Assembly (NCBI GenBank): GCA_020630575.1
Contig: JAHDBD010000006.1
Location: 112,832 to 176,831, forward strand
Length of the DNA: 64,000 nucleotides
Origin: Bernardetia sp.
GTDB taxonomy: Bacteria > Bacteroidota > Bacteroidia > Cytophagales > Bernardetiaceae
Direction of reading: 5' to 3'
Shown one piece after another: positions 53,530 through 62,855 of this stretch (its first letter is position 1; each line of letters begins with the position of its first letter). The notes below the pieces were generated by a model, which was not told where the DNA came from, did not search any database, and was given only the letters and a program-made list of their open reading frames with translations. A program made the position numbers and the translations under genes.

Positions 53530-53555
53530 ATTTTACTAAAAAATAAATTAATAAA

Positions 53556-56500
53556 ATGGCATTAGATAAAAAGATTTCACCAAATATATACTCATTAAAC
53601 AAATGTAACCCTAAATTAAGTGGTAATATTAAGTTTGTTTGTGATGGTGATGATATTTATATAGACTCTATAGATTCTAGTACCGAGCTATCTAGAAGTT
53701 TATATAAAGCGTATAAGGTAAATAATGATAATAACTTAATGGCTAATGTCAAAAACTATTCAGACCTATTTACCAACAAAATTGATATTTTTGATGTAAA
53801 AAAAGATTTAAATAATGTTGTTACAGATTTTTCATTACAACATGAACGAATTTATAATTATGGTGCTTATTCAGATAAATCTGAACTAATAACAAAAAGG
53901 TTTAGATTCTTTGCACCAATTTACTTGGACAGATTTTCAAAGAAGCCCGATGTATTTGTTATCTATAGTATAGACAGAGAAAATCTTAAAAATAACAAAC
54001 CATTCATTAAAAAGTTATTACATGTACATGACTTTAGAACTTCTATGATGGGTAAGCAATTGGATAGACACATAAAGTATATGAAAGATTTTGAAGATGA
54101 TATGGGTCTTTTTGTGAACTTTGACGATAATATATCATACACAGGAACATCACTAAATAGTGGTCTTATAGAGACAAAGTATAGTAGTAATCTTGATAAT
54201 CAATTATCTAATGAAAGAACATTAACAGAATTTAATGACTCTATAACAAATGGTTTTGGTAATAGTGAGATAATTGATTCGAGATATTTAAACCTAGACT
54301 TTTCTTTTGATTTAGACTTAAATAATATAGAACTAAACGATAGTTTTGTTGATGTTGTTGGTTTTTATGCAAATATGGATGAACTAGAGTCTATAAATGA
54401 ATTTAATGAATCTGATGCATTTTTTAAGGTAATGGAACACTCAAATACATTAAATTCACATATCGATATTATAGATTCGAATGATTTAGTAGATTCATCT
54501 GAAATTGTAAGTACAATAAATGCTATACAGTTCACATCAGAAAATCATATAGGTGATTTCGCACCACTAATAATGTTAGAACCTAAATTTATACCAAATA
54601 TAGGTGATAGGATTGAACTCACATTTGATGGTAATATTGAAGTTAACTATTTCATAACTGAAAGTGATATAGTTAATGATGATATTATCAAAACTGCTGA
54701 AAATATTTCTAAATCATTCTCAAACTATGTTAAAAATGTTGTTTCAAATATTTTCATAGATTCATTTATTCACGACGGTAAGTATCTTGTTATTCGTTCA
54801 TTATTGAATGGTGATGAATTTAATAATATAAAACTAACATCAAAACCATCAAATTATAATATTATCGGTCTTAAAGGAAATGATTATGATAACAACTTCT
54901 ATTCACCATCAAATAAGTCTGTTTTAAGTGCATTTCCGTTAGGTTTAGAACAAAATGGTGGTGACACATTAGAATATAAAAATAGTACGGGAAAAGTCAT
55001 AGAATACGGTAAATGGTTATCATACTATTTTTATAATCTAGATAATGAAATACGTGAAGATTCTCCGAACGCTGATTTAGTGAATATATTGAGAACATCA
55101 AAGTCTAAGCTATTTAGACTAAAAACTATGGAACATAGAGCATTTGATTTTGATAGAGAATATTCTTATCATAGTGATGTATTTGATTTCCATCTAGATA
55201 CATATAAAAATTGGTGCTTGAATGAAATTAATAAGGATTCATTTTTAGGTAAGTATACAATTCAACCACCACAAAATGAAATGGATGAATACAAAAACGA
55301 ACTTAGGGATATTGTTAAGAGATACTTTGATTCTATATCACTAGATAGAGAAATGTTAATAAAAGATATTAATACTGATAATTTTGAAGCAAGTTCTATT
55401 AAAAATGAATTTGATAGATTATCAGAGAATGACAATATTGAGTTATTGAAATCCAATATGATAAACCAACATATTAATAAATTCATGTATAAGGATGGTT
55501 TAGATGTTTATAATAGACCATATACTTTGAATGTATCTTTACCGTTTAGATATAGTAATTTTGCACCATCTTTAGGTGAAAAGTTGAGAGATTTAAGAAA
55601 TTCAACACATTCATGGTGTGTTATAGGAACAGGTGTTCCACCATATTTCAAAGATTTCAAAATAAATGGTAAGAATGCTCTAGTATATAAGGATATAGAA
55701 ACCGAACAACCAACAAATATTATAGAGAGATTTTATAATAATAATGGTACGGTGGATGAAATGTCTAAATGGGTCTTAAATAATGGTAATATTATTTCTA
55801 GTGGCAATGATAAAAATATTTCATTTACACCATTAAATAGTGAAAATAGTTTGAGGCGAAAAGTTGATATTAGAAGTCAAGTTGTTAATAGTGATTTAAA
55901 ATTATCTTATGATTTAAACTTGATAAATTCAGCTAATACAAATATAAACTTATCTATATGTTTGGTTGATGATAACTCTATATTGAACGAATGGGATGTA
56001 AACGTAAATGTTATAGGTGGTATAATTACAAATATTAAAGATACTAAGAATATTTCATTACCCGATACTATTGGTGAAGATTTATATATCGAGTTTAAAA
56101 TGAATGTAGGACATACTTCAACATTAGAACTCGTGGATATTAATTTTCATAAAACAACATTAAACTCATTAGTTATAGATGATGAAATTATTATAAATGA
56201 TGATGTATATGGTATGGAAAGACATTTTGATGACATACTTTCTAGCTACACTATAGAAAATATTGATTCTAACTCTTTAAAGTCTATAACATTTGATGCT
56301 TATAACCATATTAAATCTCACACAATAATTAGAGAAGAAGATGGAATTTATACAACTTTCTTTAGAGGTGTTAAGTTAGAGTTTCCGAGTAAGTATGAGA
56401 ATTGGAAGTTTTCGGTTATTTTAAATACGAAAACTGCACCTAGTTCTGAGGATAGAAGTATTGAACTTATTGAAAATAATATTTTTAAATCAATAACATT

Positions 56501-57977
56501 ATACGTTAATATGTATATTCCCGAACCAGTTTTAACAGGATTAGAACAAAGTGGTGAATATTGGTTGGATAGGTCTTTACTATACTTCTCTGACGGGAAT
56601 TATGCAACAGAATCTTCATTATCATCATTTGGTAAAGAAAATATATCATTAAAAATTCACGAAAGAAATTCACCAAAAGTTTATTTGGGTGATGTAGTTA
56701 CAAATGATTGGTACTTTCAAAGAGGTGGTGAAAACTATATTCATGTTGGTAAAGGTATACTTGAACGATTCAATGTTGATTTTACATCATTCTTAGATTT
56801 AAAACAAGACTTTATAGTTTCCTTTGGTGATACAGACCCTTTATCGACAACTAATTATGGAATGGAAATAACATTCAAAAACATTCAAGAGGTTTCAAAT
56901 GATTATTTTTGGTGTTCTGAAATACATGTTAAGATAAAAGAAAACAATGGTGGAGTTATAACGGTTGTGGAATATGACATGTTATCAGAGTTCTTAGCAG
57001 ATAGTGAAGTATTTTATAAGAAAAATAGAATGGACATTGTTGAAGATATTCTTAAAGAAAATGCTGAGTATGATAGAGTTTTAAGAAATGTTTCCGCAAT
57101 AAATAGATTTTCATTATTATCGACATCAGATATAATTGATTGGGTTAAGTCTAATGATATAAAAGTTACTAACGAAAATGATGAAGTTTACTATTCTAAT
57201 ATATCGTCAATAGAACCTATAGTTAAATCGGGTGTTATAAGCTTAAAATCTGATAATAGAGATATTAAGAAATTAAATTCCAAATATACAAACACATTCA
57301 TTAGACAGAATGGTTTGTATACACCTATAACAAAAGTTCTTAGAAAGTCTAGTTACAAATATTATATAGATTATTTGGATTATGGATATTCAATGAAAGC
57401 AAGTAATGATAGAATAATTCATGATGTTTTAACAAATGATGATAGACTAAATGAAAATGTATGGTTTTATAGAAATGATTTTTCGAATATAGATTTAGAT
57501 AAACATTATAAATTATATGAGAATAAAAAAGATTTCAAAATCTTACCATGGATTTCTAACCCTATGGAGTATAAACATGATGTGAGTATTATTCTTTCTA
57601 GTGTTAAAGAAATTGAAATAAATTTAACAAAAGGTATATCAAATATAATACACTTATATGAACACGTAAAACCATATTTATTACGTATACTTTCTAACTA
57701 TGGGTTTAATGAAAATAATTTTAGTGATGAATTAAAAATTGATATTATTAAACTGAATAACCCTAACGTTAATAAAAATACTCTTAGTAACTATGATTTC
57801 ACCGATATAATAACTAGAAGATTATTCGAATCAGACTTTAATGATATTTATACAGTATCTAAAATATTTAACGGTTCTGAACAAGTTGATTTTCTAGATT
57901 TGGACTCATCAAGGATTGAATTAATTGATAATGTTTCCGAAAATGTCGAACTAAAAGTATTAATAGATAGAGTTTAA
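53556..57977 (+). CDS. Giant virion structural protein
   Basis: A 1473-residue protein starting MALDKKISPNIYSLNKCNPKLSGN, an opening I associate with a conserved large structural protein of other giant phages. It is almost all beta strand and loop with aspartate/asparagine-rich segments, without transmembrane or catalytic motifs. FRFFAPIYLDRFSKKPDVFVIY near residue 125 is one of its better ordered parts. It has its own late-type box and terminator. Likely a baseplate or tail protein. Assigned structural by size, composition and context only. Confidence 0.6.
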   Translation: MALDKKISPNIYSLNKCNPKLSGNIKFVCDGDDIYIDSIDSSTELSRSLYKAYKVNNDNNLMANVKNYSDLFTNKIDIFDVKKDLNNVVTDFSLQHERIYNYGAYSDKSELITKRFRFFAPIYLDRFSKKPDVFVIYSIDRENLKNNKPFIKKLLHVHDFRTSMMGKQLDRHIKYMKDFEDDMGLFVNFDDNISYTGTSLNSGLIETKYSSNLDNQLSNERTLTEFNDSITNGFGNSEIIDSRYLNLDFSFDLDLNNIELNDSFVDVVGFYANMDELESINEFNESDAFFKVMEHSNTLNSHIDIIDSNDLVDSSEIVSTINAIQFTSENHIGDFAPLIMLEPKFIPNIGDRIELTFDGNIEVNYFITESDIVNDDIIKTAENISKSFSNYVKNVVSNIFIDSFIHDGKYLVIRSLLNGDEFNNIKLTSKPSNYNIIGLKGNDYDNNFYSPSNKSVLSAFPLGLEQNGGDTLEYKNSTGKVIEYGKWLSYYFYNLDNEIREDSPNADLVNILRTSKSKLFRLKTMEHRAFDFDREYSYHSDVFDFHLDTYKNWCLNEINKDSFLGKYTIQPPQNEMDEYKNELRDIVKRYFDSISLDREMLIKDINTDNFEASSIKNEFDRLSENDNIELLKSNMINQHINKFMYKDGLDVYNRPYTLNVSLPFRYSNFAPSLGEKLRDLRNSTHSWCVIGTGVPPYFKDFKINGKNALVYKDIETEQPTNIIERFYNNNGTVDEMSKWVLNNGNIISSGNDKNISFTPLNSENSLRRKVDIRSQVVNSDLKLSYDLNLINSANTNINLSICLVDDNSILNEWDVNVNVIGGIITNIKDTKNISLPDTIGEDLYIEFKMNVGHTSTLELVDINFHKTTLNSLVIDDEIIINDDVYGMERHFDDILSSYTIENIDSNSLKSITFDAYNHIKSHTIIREEDGIYTTFFRGVKLEFPSKYENWKFSVILNTKTAPSSEDRSIELIENNIFKSITLYVNMYIPEPVLTGLEQSGEYWLDRSLLYFSDGNYATESSLSSFGKENISLKIHERNSPKVYLGDVVTNDWYFQRGGENYIHVGKGILERFNVDFTSFLDLKQDFIVSFGDTDPLSTTNYGMEITFKNIQEVSNDYFWCSEIHVKIKENNGGVITVVEYDMLSEFLADSEVFYKKNRMDIVEDILKENAEYDRVLRNVSAINRFSLLSTSDIIDWVKSNDIKVTNENDEVYYSNISSIEPIVKSGVISLKSDNRDIKKLNSKYTNTFIRQNGLYTPITKVLRKSSYKYYIDYLDYGYSMKASNDRIIHDVLTNDDRLNENVWFYRNDFSNIDLDKHYKLYENKKDFKILPWISNPMEYKHDVSIILSSVKEIEINLTKGISNIIHLYEHVKPYLLRILSNYGFNENNFSDELKIDIIKLNNPNVNKNTLSNYDFTDIITRRLFESDFNDIYTVSKIFNGSEQVDFLDLDSSRIELIDNVSENVELKVLIDRV

Positions 57978-58012
57978 TCAAAAAGATAGTGATTGCAACA
58001 CTATCTTTTTGA
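57978..58012. terminator. Intrinsic terminator after the giant structural gene
   Basis: TCAAAAAGATAGTG and its complement (14 bp) flank a 7-base loop directly after the stop. Confidence 0.85.
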
Positions 58013-58020
58013 TTTAATTT

Positions 58021-58030
58021 GTTATATAAT
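58021..58030 (+). promoter_or_regulatory. Candidate late-type box GTTATATAAT
   Basis: It is 24 bases before the ATG at 58055 and identical to the elements before the sigma gene and the 37837 gene. Confidence 0.4.
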
Positions 58031-58054
58031 TAAAGAGCACCAATTATAATAAAA

Positions 58055-58792
58055 ATGAATAGATTTAAAGGTTTAAAAAATATAAGGTCTAGATTTGACA
58101 AATTTATAAATTCTGTAAGTAAATTTTTCAAGTCCAAAGGTTATACATCAGATTATAACCTTTGGGAAGCTATGCATGAAAACGAAATTGGTTCAATAAA
58201 AAATTCAAATCAACGTGATAGGAAAGCTGTAGAATGGTTCACAAAATTTGTGAAAAAAGACTCTAGGTCTAGAGTTAAAGCAAAACTTTTAGAACCATCA
58301 ATGTTATACATGTTTTCTTATGATACACCAAAATATGAAAGTACTTTAGACTATTTTGACACCCAACCCCTTGTTTTGGTTATGGGTCAAATGAAAACAA
58401 AATTAGGTATTAGAGAGGTTGGTATTAACATGCATCTATTACCACCACAAATTAGAAAAGCTGTATTATTTAAAGTTTATACAATTTATAAAATGGAATA
58501 TAATAAAGCTATGAAGGTTGGTAGAGGTTCTGATTTTAACTTAGATTGGAGAAAAGTTCAATCTTTTACAAAAGCTTTAGGTGTTGGATTTGCAGTTAGA
58601 ATGTATATACCCGAACTTAGAAAAAGTGTAGTTCAATTTCCACATATTGAGTGGGAAAGAGCTATATGGATACCATCAAAAGGTTATGCAAAAATTTCGA
58701 GAGTTGAATTAGAAAGGGAATGGAAAAAATATATCTTAAAACAAAAGAAGTCCGACACTCAAAGATTGGCTTCAACCGATAGTCATTTATAA
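58055..58792 (+). CDS. 2: Probable DNA end protector (T4 gp2-like)
   Basis: A 245-residue basic protein. The central pattern FSYDTPKYESTLDYFDTQPL then INMHLLPPQIRKAVL recalls the gp2 family motif (YDxK...LPYYDxFPL...NLHYLPPxxRA). T4 gp2 caps packaged DNA ends and protects them from host RecBCD, and it acts with gp4, whose homologue is encoded at 24538. It sits just upstream of the portal gene. The frame stops at 58792, but translation past the stop would give a plausible 20-residue extension (see the structured RNA candidate at 58787). Confidence 0.55.
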   Translation: MNRFKGLKNIRSRFDKFINSVSKFFKSKGYTSDYNLWEAMHENEIGSIKNSNQRDRKAVEWFTKFVKKDSRSRVKAKLLEPSMLYMFSYDTPKYESTLDYFDTQPLVLVMGQMKTKLGIREVGINMHLLPPQIRKAVLFKVYTIYKMEYNKAMKVGRGSDFNLDWRKVQSFTKALGVGFAVRMYIPELRKSVVQFPHIEWERAIWIPSKGYAKISRVELEREWKKYILKQKKSDTQRLASTDSHL

Positions 58793-58897
58793 AATCTGAT
58801 AGAACTCGAAAATCCATATCAAGCTAAGAGAATAGCCGAAAAAACACCGAGTTAATAAAAATTAGAGGTATTTATTATTATCTATCGGATTTTATAA
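58787..58897 (+). ncRNA. Candidate structured RNA between end protector and portal
   Basis: A 16-bp stem (58787-58802 with 58882-58897, one G-U pair) closes the element. Stacked on it is AACTCG with CGAGTT (58803-58808 with 58848-58853), inside which GCTA pairs with TAGC (58823-58826 with 58833-58836). A further AATAA/TTATT arm could complete a three-way junction. No T run follows, so it is not a simple terminator. It may be an RNA processing or regulatory structure before the portal gene. I could not match it to a known class. Confidence 0.5.
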
Positions 58898-58936
58898 ACA
58901 TAACAATATATAATTTAAGACACAAATTTAATTAAT

Positions 58937-60658
58937 ATGAGTAATAAACAAATGTTACTTTCGGGGGTTTCCGATTTAACAAAACTTACTAATAATAAAC
59001 GGGATAAACTATCTAAACTTTTTAGAGAGTATAATACCGACATGACTTCATATTCTAAAAAAGTATTAGATAAAAAAGAGGGTCAAGGTAAGGACTTTAG
59101 ATTGGAAGATGATGAAATGTACTCAACGATATTGAGACATTCCAAACTTCTTAGGGAACGTAATAAAAATAAAGGTTTTAAAAATTTAGAATCATCTAAA
59201 AGAACATCATATCTTAATGATATGGCATCAAAACCCGAAATTAGAGAAGTATTGACTAAGATGTGTAATGAACTTATTGTTACACGTGAAAATTCTACAG
59301 TTTTTGCTGAGGCTAAGGTTAGGGATTTAGAATTAAAAGAGTTAGGTTTTAAAGAGAAAGTAATAGAGTCAATTAATGAAAGTTTAAAAATAAACTTCAA
59401 TGACTTTATCAAGAAACTTAACATGACAAGAGACGGTGCTTGGAATATCATGTATCAATTCTTAAAACATGGTAGAAAAGCATGGCAAATAGTTTATGAC
59501 AATCCTCAAAATCCAAAGAAAATATTACATTTTGTTGAAATGGATGTTGATACCCTCGAAGAGATTTACGATAAAGGTGAAAGATTTTGGATTCAAACAC
59601 CCAAATCAACATCAGATTTACAGATGGGTGGGATAGGTCTTTCATCACAAATGTCTAGTGGTGTTCAAAATAAAACTTTATTTTATGACCACCAAATAAT
59701 TATGATTGATTGGAACTCTAATTTAGAGGAAACCGAATCCACATCATATTTAGAAGGTTTAGTTAAACCTTATAATATGATGAGAATAATGGATGAAACT
59801 AGAATAATTTGGGCTGTTACTAATTCAACTTTTAGAACAATGTATTCTATACCAACGGCTAACCAAGGTAGACATAGGGCTGAACAAACAGTTTCTACAA
59901 CAATGGAGTTATATAAAGACCATTATGATTTCGATTCTACAAGTGGTGATGTTACAACTAATGGGAGAACGAATCTTCAAATGAGTAAAGATATATTCCT
60001 TTCAAATGGTGATACAGGTACACCCGAGGTTACAGTATTAGGTGGTGAAGGTTTTGACTTACAGAATATAGAACCAAATATACACTTTCAGAAAAAGTTT
60101 TATAGGGCGAGTGGTATTCCTTATGCAAGGTTTGAACCTAATTCAGCGGAAACATGGAATGTTGACCCTACAGCCACACAGCGTGAAGAAATGGATTTTG
60201 ATAGATATAAAGGTAAAATACGTGAAATTTATGCCAAAATAATTTTAAAACCTTTAATTTATCAATTAGTTTTAGACCACCCCGAACTACATAATGAACC
60301 CGATATTGCTGAAAATATTTATATCGATTTCGAAACAAACTCATTATTTGGTAGAATGATGAAACAAGAGGTTTTAAAAGCCGAGTTTGAATTTGTTGAA
60401 CAAATTCGAAATTCTTTAGTTACCGAGTTAGCAAGTGGTGAATCAATATCAATGATGCCTTTAGAATACATTTTAAAAGAGTATCTTGATTATGATGATG
60501 ACAAGTTAAAAATGATTGAAGAAATGAGGTTAAAAGAGATAGAAAAGAATTTACTATTAGAGAAGAAAATACTTAATATTAGAAACAAGTATGGGTTAGA
60601 AGAAGAATTTGGTGAATTCGGCGATGAAGCTGATGGTGACGGTGGAATAGATTTTTAA
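58937..60658 (+). CDS. 20: Portal protein, T4 gp20-like
   Basis: A 573-residue portal. Recognisable segments include RDGAWNIMYQFLKHGRKAWQIVYDNP near 155-180, SYLEGLVKPYNMMRIMDETRIIW near 270-292, where the long helix with RIIW begins, and an IPYARFEPNSAETWNVD region near 395. The order follows T4-type portals. A dodecamer forms the vertex through which DNA is packaged and the neck attaches. It lies upstream of the prohead protease as in T4, but a minus-strand A1-like gene and a 37-residue ORF intervene. A strong bidirectional terminator follows. Secure. Confidence 0.88.
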   Translation: MSNKQMLLSGVSDLTKLTNNKRDKLSKLFREYNTDMTSYSKKVLDKKEGQGKDFRLEDDEMYSTILRHSKLLRERNKNKGFKNLESSKRTSYLNDMASKPEIREVLTKMCNELIVTRENSTVFAEAKVRDLELKELGFKEKVIESINESLKINFNDFIKKLNMTRDGAWNIMYQFLKHGRKAWQIVYDNPQNPKKILHFVEMDVDTLEEIYDKGERFWIQTPKSTSDLQMGGIGLSSQMSSGVQNKTLFYDHQIIMIDWNSNLEETESTSYLEGLVKPYNMMRIMDETRIIWAVTNSTFRTMYSIPTANQGRHRAEQTVSTTMELYKDHYDFDSTSGDVTTNGRTNLQMSKDIFLSNGDTGTPEVTVLGGEGFDLQNIEPNIHFQKKFYRASGIPYARFEPNSAETWNVDPTATQREEMDFDRYKGKIREIYAKIILKPLIYQLVLDHPELHNEPDIAENIYIDFETNSLFGRMMKQEVLKAEFEFVEQIRNSLVTELASGESISMMPLEYILKEYLDYDDDKLKMIEEMRLKEIEKNLLLEKKILNIRNKYGLEEEFGEFGDEADGDGGIDF

Positions 60659-60659
60659 A

Positions 60660-60690
60660 AAAAAGCTAAGAACAATGTTCTTAGCTTTTT
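60660..60690. terminator. Bidirectional terminator between portal and A1-like gene
   Basis: AAAAAGCTAAGAACA with its complement gives a 15-bp inverted repeat with a 1-base centre. Confidence 0.88.
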
Positions 60691-60693
60691 CTA

Positions 60694-62442
60694 TTATAGG
60701 AAGTATGACACTTCAAAATCGTCACCAAATACTAAAAGTTGTCTTTTTCCATTTGGTAGAAGTAATCCATGCGCATGTGCGTGTGAACTAAGACCACGAC
60801 GTGTATAATATTGATTAATCTCTGCTGATAGACCCACACATAAATTTCCATCTTGGATTGATGGTGAATGTGTATGTGCGGTGAATGTTTTTCTATTTAA
60901 CTTTTTTAGAGTTTGTACATTACCTCTAGCACCATTTGAACCTGCATCACCATGTAAACTTAAATCCACACCCATTACTCGTAATCTCCCACCGTATTGA
61001 ATATAATTAACGTTATCATTATCTTCATATTTTTTATTAATAAGATATCCGAATATACATCCATGTTCAGTTAAGTCTACTGTTTGTTGTATTAATGCAT
61101 ATTCTAAATATGCAGGTGAATTGTGTAAATCATTTTTCCACTTACCTTTCATTATATACCTGTCTAAAAAAGCATCATGGTTTGATTCAATAACATCAAC
61201 TTTGTTACACATTTTTGCATCTAAAAGTTCTTGTGGGAAGTTTACAGCTTGTATAACCTCTTCTTTAACATTATTATCACCATTAACTATTTTACGTCTT
61301 AAAACATATGTATCTTCCTTCTCGTGGGGATTGAATGCATATCCATCCAAAACATCATGTGTAACAATCCTGTCGGGAAAAATTTTCTTACAAATTTCCT
61401 TAGTCTTCTCATACACTTCTTTTTTAAGTAACTTTCGATGTATATCACCCATAACCAAAGCTAAAGCTTTTTTATTATTTTTAAATTTCCCATTTTTATA
61501 GTGATGTACTAAATCTATAAACTCGCCACTATTCTCAACAAAAATATTTCTAGGTGGGTAACACTTTCCATCTTTTTTCTTTTCAATTATTGTAAATCCG
61601 TAAGAGTGGTTAAATGCACCATTATCCCCCGCCATACTTTTAGAATAATTTTTAACAGTTAAAGAACCCGTTGTTGCCATACATCGCAATTCATCATTTC
61701 TAAATCTAGGAATTGTTTTAAAATGTATTCTAGGTGAACCAACAATAAAGTGGTTATCACCTGCGATTGAATCAAGACCATTTAAAGGGTTTTGTTTTGT
61801 CGGTTTTATGTGTGCACTTGCATCAACAACACAATCACCAAATTCTATTCTATTATAATATAGATTTTCATCAACCTCATCCACCCACCATTGTTTTCTT
61901 TTATTTCTTATTGAAATGTCTTCGGTTGGACTTGTTGGGTTTCTATATCTTAATGGTATAACAATGATTTGTGCTTTAAGGTTATATTTTTTTTTCAAAA
62001 AGTCAACATATTTATTCATACCAATCCATTGGTTATGATTTATTGATGTTGTGTTTTGTGCTGATGTAACCAATAAAATATCAGTATCTTCATCAATAGA
62101 CCTAAATAAAGCTTTTTGTAGCTGTGGTGGTAACTTATTTGGTGGATTTGAAAGTCCTAATTTTACCCACCAATCTCTAATAGTTCTACCCTTTACACCA
62201 TATTTAGATGTTAAAATATCCATTTTCTCATCATGTGACATAATCTCATCATTATATGTCATAGCAATGAATTCAATATCTTGAACATCTAGCTTTTTAA
62301 AAGCTTTTCTAGATACTTTTGGTATAATAACATTATCATCAACCAATAATGATTTTTCTTTTTTCTTTAATTTATTAGACTTCCGTTTATTTGACTTCGG
62401 TTTATTAACATCTTTCTTTCCATTATCGTTGTTTTTACTCAT
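60694..62442 (-). CDS. T5 A1-like metallophosphoesterase
   Basis: A 582-residue protein. The lysine-rich N-terminus is followed by a helix-turn-helix-like segment near 75-95 (KYGVKGRTIRDWWVKLGLS). The calcineurin-like metallophosphatase core then follows: LVMGDIH near 335, VIESNHDAFLDRY near 425, SLHGDAGSNGARG near 500 and TAHTHSPSI near 525 supply the metal-binding D, N and H residues. The HGDxGxNGARG element is what I recall from T5 A1, needed for host DNA breakdown and second-step DNA transfer. It is transcribed opposite to the flanking head genes from a host-type -10 box, which suits very early expression. Good family evidence; activity inferred. Confidence 0.75.
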   Translation of the reverse strand: MSKNNDNGKKDVNKPKSNKRKSNKLKKKEKSLLVDDNVIIPKVSRKAFKKLDVQDIEFIAMTYNDEIMSHDEKMDILTSKYGVKGRTIRDWWVKLGLSNPPNKLPPQLQKALFRSIDEDTDILLVTSAQNTTSINHNQWIGMNKYVDFLKKKYNLKAQIIVIPLRYRNPTSPTEDISIRNKRKQWWVDEVDENLYYNRIEFGDCVVDASAHIKPTKQNPLNGLDSIAGDNHFIVGSPRIHFKTIPRFRNDELRCMATTGSLTVKNYSKSMAGDNGAFNHSYGFTIIEKKKDGKCYPPRNIFVENSGEFIDLVHHYKNGKFKNNKKALALVMGDIHRKLLKKEVYEKTKEICKKIFPDRIVTHDVLDGYAFNPHEKEDTYVLRRKIVNGDNNVKEEVIQAVNFPQELLDAKMCNKVDVIESNHDAFLDRYIMKGKWKNDLHNSPAYLEYALIQQTVDLTEHGCIFGYLINKKYEDNDNVNYIQYGGRLRVMGVDLSLHGDAGSNGARGNVQTLKKLNRKTFTAHTHSPSIQDGNLCVGLSAEINQYYTRRGLSSHAHAHGLLLPNGKRQLLVFGDDFEVSYFL

Positions 62443-62468
62443 ATATCTAATATATTTTATAATTTGCG

Positions 62469-62476
62469 CAAATATA
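62469..62476 (-). promoter_or_regulatory. Candidate -10 box TATATTTG for the A1-like gene
   Basis: It is 27-34 bases upstream of the A1-like start on the minus strand. No clear TTTG 19 bases upstream. Confidence 0.4.
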
Positions 62477-62606
62477 ATATAAATAAGTATTAAAAAATAA
62501 TTTTATTTATATGTTATCATATATTAACATATATTTAACACATAAGAAATAATATAATAAACTATTTTTGTTTATATTTATACTATAAATTAAAAAATAT
62601 GAAATT

Positions 62607-62720
62607 ATGAAAATTAAAAAGTTAGTATTCAGTATAAAAAAATTTAATCGAGTCATTAGATTTATTAAAAAAGTATTAAAAGAGTTTGGAAAAGGTGCAG
62701 GTTATGCAATTAGAAGATAA
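62607..62720 (+). CDS. 37-residue cationic peptide upstream of the prohead protease
   Basis: It runs from MKIKKLVFSI to GKGAGYAIRR. It is strongly basic and amphipathic (K and R spaced among I, V, F and L), with a glycine-rich end. It occupies the place where T4 has the small core genes 67 and 68 between portal and protease, but no similarity is visible. It has its own terminator (62739-62775) and an A-rich start. It could be a core peptide, DNA-binding peptide or membrane-active peptide. Real coding is likely but not certain because of its size. Confidence 0.5.
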   Translation: MKIKKLVFSIKKFNRVIRFIKKVLKEFGKGAGYAIRR

Positions 62721-62738
62721 ATAAATAATTTAAAATAG

Positions 62739-62775
62739 AAAAAAGGGTTGAATCATTATGATTCAACCCTTTTTT
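62739..62775. terminator. Strong terminator between the 37-residue ORF and the protease gene
   Basis: AAAAAAGGGTTGAATCA and its complement (17 bp) flank TTA, with T runs on both strands. Confidence 0.9.
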
Positions 62776-62816
62776 CTTATCCCTAAGTTTCCATGGGAAT
62801 AATTCGTTAATTACCA

Positions 62817-62824
62817 TATATAAT
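62817..62824 (+). promoter_or_regulatory. Candidate late-type box TATATAAT before the prohead protease
   Basis: It is 32-39 bases upstream of the ATG at 62856, after the terminator, so the protease needs its own promoter. It resembles the other late boxes. Confidence 0.35.
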
Positions 62825-62855
62825 ATGAAATAAATCACAAATTAAAACACGATTA

